Assembly (NCBI GenBank): GCA_016463045.1
Contig: JAEMSB010000239.1
Location: 1 to 7,077 of the forward strand
Source: Niveispirillum sp.
Lineage (GTDB): Bacteria; Pseudomonadota; Alphaproteobacteria; Azospirillales; Azospirillaceae
DNA: 7,077 bases
Direction: 5' to 3'
Shown: positions 4,795 to 7,077 of the stretch, one piece after another
Position numbering within the stretch: the first letter of the stretch is position 1
How the letters are laid out: each line of letters opens with the position of its first letter
Made by a program: the position numbers and the translations under genes
The notes under the pieces: generated by a model
The model's input: the letters and a program-made list of their open reading frames with translations, nothing else
What the model was told of the DNA's origin: nothing
Database searches by the model: none

Positions 4795-5964
4795 ATGTTG
4801 ATGACACAGACCATGCGCTGGTTCGGCCCGAACGATCCGGTGCGGCTGGTAGATATCCGTCAGGCCGGCGCCACCGGCATTGTCACGGCTCTCCATGAGC
4901 TGCCGAACGGCGCTGTCTGGACCGTGGATGCCATCCAGGCCCGCAAGCAGATGATCGAGGCGGCGGGCCTGGCCTGGGACGTGGTGGAAAGCGTTCCCGT
5001 GCACGAGGGGATCAAGACCGCCGGTGCTGATTGGGACCGCCTGATTGAGGCCTACCGGCAGAGCCTGTGCAATCTGGGGGCCTGCGGCGTGCGCGTTGTA
5101 ACCTATAATTTCATGCCGCTGCTGGACTGGACCCGCACCGACCTGTCCTTCGCCATGCCCGACGGCGCGCTGGCGCTGCGTTTCGACTGGGACGCCGTCG
5201 CGGCCTATGACCAGTATATTTTGGAACGGCCGGGGGCAGAGATGGACTATACCCCCGATGTCCGCGCCCGTGCCCGCGCGCTGTATGACGCGATGAGTGC
5301 AGCGGATCGCCACGCCCTGGAACGTACCATCATTGCCGGCCTGCCGGGCAGTGAGGAAAGCTTCACCTCCGCGCAGTTCCTGGACGCCATCGGCACCTAT
5401 CGCCACATTGATGCCGACACTCTGCGCCGCAACCATGTCCGCTTCCTGGAGGAAGTGTGCCCCGCGGCGGAGGCGGCGGGGGTGCAGCTTGTGGTTCATC
5501 CCGATGACCCGCCTTTCCCGATCTTCGGCCTGCCGCGTGTGGTCAGCACGGAGGCGGATGTGGCGAACCTGTTCCGGCAGGTGCCCAGTGCCGCCAACGG
5601 CCTGTGCTTCTGCGCCGGTTCCTTCGGTGCGCGGGCCGACAATGATCTGCCTGGCATCATCCGCCGCCTGGGCGACCGCATCGGCTTCGTGCATCTGCGC
5701 TCCGTCCAACGGGAAGCGGATGGAAAGTCGTTTCATGAGGCCGCCCATCTGGAAGGCAATGCCGGGATGGCCGACATTGTGTCGGCCCTATGCGACGTGT
5801 CGGATGCGCAGAACCGCAGCATCCCGATGCGCCCCGACCATGGTCACCAGATGCTGGACGATTTGAACAAGGTCACCAACCCCGGCTATTCCCTGCTGGG
5901 CCGCATGCGTGGTCTGGCCGAACTGCGCGGGCTGGAGCGGGGGATACGGCACGCGAAGGCGTGA
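4795..5964 (+). CDS. uxuA: Mannonate dehydratase UxuA
   Basis: The 389-residue cytoplasmic enzyme removes water from D-mannonate to give 2-keto-3-deoxy-D-gluconate, the last step before KdgK in the glucuronate branch. It aligns along its whole length with E. coli UxuA (394 residues). Family landmarks are RWFGPNDPVRLVDIRQAGATGIVTALHELP near the start, YNFMPLLDWTRTDL, RPGAEMDYT, NIIAGLPG-like TIIAGLPGSEE and TNPGYS near the end. Likely metal and active-site motifs are VHPDDPP (H235), CFCAGSFGARADNDL (C273), FVHLRS (H300) and MRPDHGHQMLDD (D348-H349). I chose ATG at 4795 because AGGGA (4782-4786) lies 8 bases upstream. An ATG two codons later is also possible; the upstream frame from 4708 lacks family similarity. 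The gene stands alone on the plus strand, preceded by operator-like palindromes and convergent with kduI 9 bases away. Confidence 0.97.
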   Translation: MLMTQTMRWFGPNDPVRLVDIRQAGATGIVTALHELPNGAVWTVDAIQARKQMIEAAGLAWDVVESVPVHEGIKTAGADWDRLIEAYRQSLCNLGACGVRVVTYNFMPLLDWTRTDLSFAMPDGALALRFDWDAVAAYDQYILERPGAEMDYTPDVRARARALYDAMSAADRHALERTIIAGLPGSEESFTSAQFLDAIGTYRHIDADTLRRNHVRFLEEVCPAAEAAGVQLVVHPDDPPFPIFGLPRVVSTEADVANLFRQVPSAANGLCFCAGSFGARADNDLPGIIRRLGDRIGFVHLRSVQREADGKSFHEAAHLEGNAGMADIVSALCDVSDAQNRSIPMRPDHGHQMLDDLNKVTNPGYSLLGRMRGLAELRGLERGIRHAKA

Positions 5965-5973
5965 TATGCCCCC

Positions 5974-6810
5974 TCAGCACAGCTGGCAGATATCCTTCAC
6001 ATCCATGTCGTTATAATCCAGATTCTCCCCCGCCATGGCCCAGATGAAGCTGTAGGCGCGGGTGCCGCAGCCCATATGCACCGACCAGGGCGGGGAGATC
6101 ACCACCTCCTCATTGCCCATCACCATGTGGCGCAACTGATCCGGGTGACCCATATAGTGGAAGACGCGGTCATCCGCGCCCAGATCGAAATAGAGATAGA
6201 TCTCCGACCGGCGCTCATGCACATGCGGCGGCATGGTGTTCCACACACTGCCCGGTTCCAGGATCGTCATGCCCATACAGAGCGAGGCGCTGGCGCAGGT
6301 ATGGGGCAGGATCAGCTGAAAGATGCTGCGCTCATTGCCGGTTTCCAGGCTTCCCCGCCGCATCGGCGTGATATCGGCCAGGCTCAGTTTGCGCAAGGTA
6401 CAGGCCCGGTGGGCCGGCACACTCAACAGGTAGTATCGTGCGCCATCGCCCTCGAACCGCACATCGCGGCTGCCCATGGGAATATACAGCGCGTCGCGCG
6501 GCGCCATCTCAAACCGCTCACCATCGACGGTGATGCTGCCAGCCCCGCCTCCGATATTCACCACGCCCATTTCGCGGCGTGACAGCAGCGGCTGACCCGC
6601 CGCACTGTCGGGTTCGCTGTGCGCGGGTAGGGTCAGGCACTGCCCGGCGGGCACTGCGCCGCCGATGATGAACCGTTCCCCGTGGGAGTAGTTCAGCACC
6701 AGCTCTCCCGCCCGAAACAGGCCGGTGACCAGATAGCGGTCGCGCAGGTCCCCGTTCGACGCCCCCGCCATCATGGCGGGGTGCGTCGCATGGAAGGTCT
6801 TTTCGAACAA
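5974..6810 (-). CDS. kduI: 5-keto-4-deoxyuronate isomerase KduI (4-deoxy-L-threo-5-hexulose-uronate ketol-isomerase)
   Basis: The 278-residue protein has exactly the length of E. coli KduI and the same landmarks: GVVNIGGGAGSITVDG, RDALYIP, NTMPPHVHERRSEIYLYFDL, and SPPWSVHMGCGTRAYSFIWAMAGEN. It is a cupin-type zinc isomerase. The ligands fall at the same numbers as in E. coli: H196, H198, E203 and H245. It converts 5-keto-4-deoxyuronate, formed from unsaturated galacturonate, to 2,5-diketo-3-deoxygluconate, which KduD then reduces. The start codon is TTG at 6810, with GGAGG (6816-6820) 5 bases upstream. No in-frame ATG lies before residue 13, which would cut the conserved N-terminal region, so TTG is supported. 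It follows the hydrolase gene by 33 bases on the same strand and is probably cotranscribed with it. No terminator is visible between its stop and that of uxuA. Confidence 0.97.
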   Translation of the reverse strand: MFEKTFHATHPAMMAGASNGDLRDRYLVTGLFRAGELVLNYSHGERFIIGGAVPAGQCLTLPAHSEPDSAAGQPLLSRREMGVVNIGGGAGSITVDGERFEMAPRDALYIPMGSRDVRFEGDGARYYLLSVPAHRACTLRKLSLADITPMRRGSLETGNERSIFQLILPHTCASASLCMGMTILEPGSVWNTMPPHVHERRSEIYLYFDLGADDRVFHYMGHPDQLRHMVMGNEEVVISPPWSVHMGCGTRAYSFIWAMAGENLDYNDMDVKDICQLC

Positions 6811-6843
6811 AATCGCCTCCGCTTTACAGCGTGTGGGGCGGCC

Positions 6844-7077
6844 TCAGAGCTTCGCGATGGCGGATGCCGCCAGCAGGAAGGCGCCGACGCCGTAATATTG
6901 CGTATCCTGGGGTTCCACCTGTTCCGGTCGGTCGCTGACCTGCTGTACCCAGCCCAGACGCCCGTCAGGCTGGATGGAGCGGGTCAGCGCGTCCCAGCCG
7001 CGCCGCGCCACGGGTTCATAGGTGGCGCGGTCCAACAGGCCGGCGCTGATGCCCCAGGCGATGGCGTGGGTGTAGAA
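6844..7077 (-). CDS. GH88/GH105-type unsaturated uronyl (rhamnogalacturonyl) hydrolase, C-terminal end (cut by window edge)
   Basis: Seventy-seven C-terminal residues are open to the right edge, beginning FYTHAIAWGISAGLLDRATYEPV and ending with YYGVGAFLLAASAIAKL. The stretch AIAWGI-N-GLLDRATYEPV, the segment PDGRLGWVQQV and the end QYYGVGAFLLAASA are typical of the last helices of the (alpha/alpha)6 barrel in YteR/RhiN-like enzymes. These split unsaturated galacturonyl or glucuronyl residues from oligosaccharides made by polysaccharide lyases. The released unsaturated sugar rearranges to the KduI substrate, so the position 33 bases upstream of kduI makes sense. The catalytic Asp residues lie outside the window. 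GH105 is favoured over GH88 because of the kduI context, but exact specificity and cellular location cannot be read here. Confidence 0.85.
   Translation of the reverse strand, partial: FYTHAIAWGISAGLLDRATYEPVARRGWDALTRSIQPDGRLGWVQQVSDRPEQVEPQDTQYYGVGAFLLAASAIAKL

Noticed and set aside
4587..4898. Small 103-codon plus-strand frame before uxuA
   Set aside because: No ribosome-binding site of note, no recognisable domain, and it continues out of frame into uxuA while crossing the operator region.
4723..5748. Minus-strand open frame of 341 codons opposite uxuA
   Set aside because: The plus strand encodes a full-length, unmistakable UxuA; the minus frame has no recognisable domain and is a shadow.
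1..7077. CRISPR arrays, tRNA/rRNA genes, insertion sequences, toxin-antitoxin or phage-defence genes
   Set aside because: I looked for regular repeats, cloverleaf-like segments, terminal inverted repeats and relevant protein motifs and saw none.

Overview
The window looks like chromosomal DNA of a GC-rich alphaproteobacterium, most likely Rhodospirillales/Azospirillaceae (Azospirillum- or Niveispirillum-like). This rests on the coexistence of a FliX flagellar regulator, sigma-54-type flagellar promoters, a flgI-flgJ-flgN-like cluster and a single-cysteine DksA. The genus is inference; no 16S or other phylogenetic marker is present.

Left half (1-3788), flagellar region. On the minus strand a tightly coupled operon flgI > flgJ > flgN-like (P-ring protein, short rod-binding protein, FlgN/FlbY-type protein) is read leftward. 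After a 229-bp gap comes the start of a large Gly/Ala/Leu-rich protein, probably the hook-length control protein FliK, which is cut by the left window edge. Divergent from flgI, on the plus strand, lies fliX, whose product is known in Caulobacter to control the sigma-54 activator FlbD. Both the flgI and the fliK upstream regions carry a strong -24/-12 sigma-54 promoter. Each also carries three 13-bp boxes of the form G[G/T]CA-N5-TGCC upstream of that promoter, and two of the boxes have identical 17-bp centre spacing in both places. I interpret these as enhancer sites for the flagellar activator (FlbD or an equivalent). This is the most interesting signal in the window.

Middle (3789-4440). A dksA-family gene with its own sigma-70-like promoter and a textbook intrinsic terminator separates the two functional blocks. 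Its product has only one of the four zinc-finger cysteines but keeps the coiled-coil-tip residues.

Right half (4441-7077), uronate/pectin catabolism. A 350-bp regulatory region with several operator-like palindromes precedes uxuA (mannonate dehydratase, plus strand). Convergent to uxuA, with only 9 bp between stop codons, is a minus-strand operon whose visible part is the 3' end of a GH88/GH105-type unsaturated uronyl hydrolase followed by kduI (5-keto-4-deoxyuronate isomerase, TTG start). The hydrolase would release unsaturated uronate from oligosaccharides and KduI would process it. UxuA feeds D-mannonate from the glucuronate branch. Both routes converge on 2-keto-3-deoxygluconate.

I see no mobile element, CRISPR array, RNA gene or clearly novel multi-gene system. 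The genes are recognisable families and the novelty is mainly regulatory.
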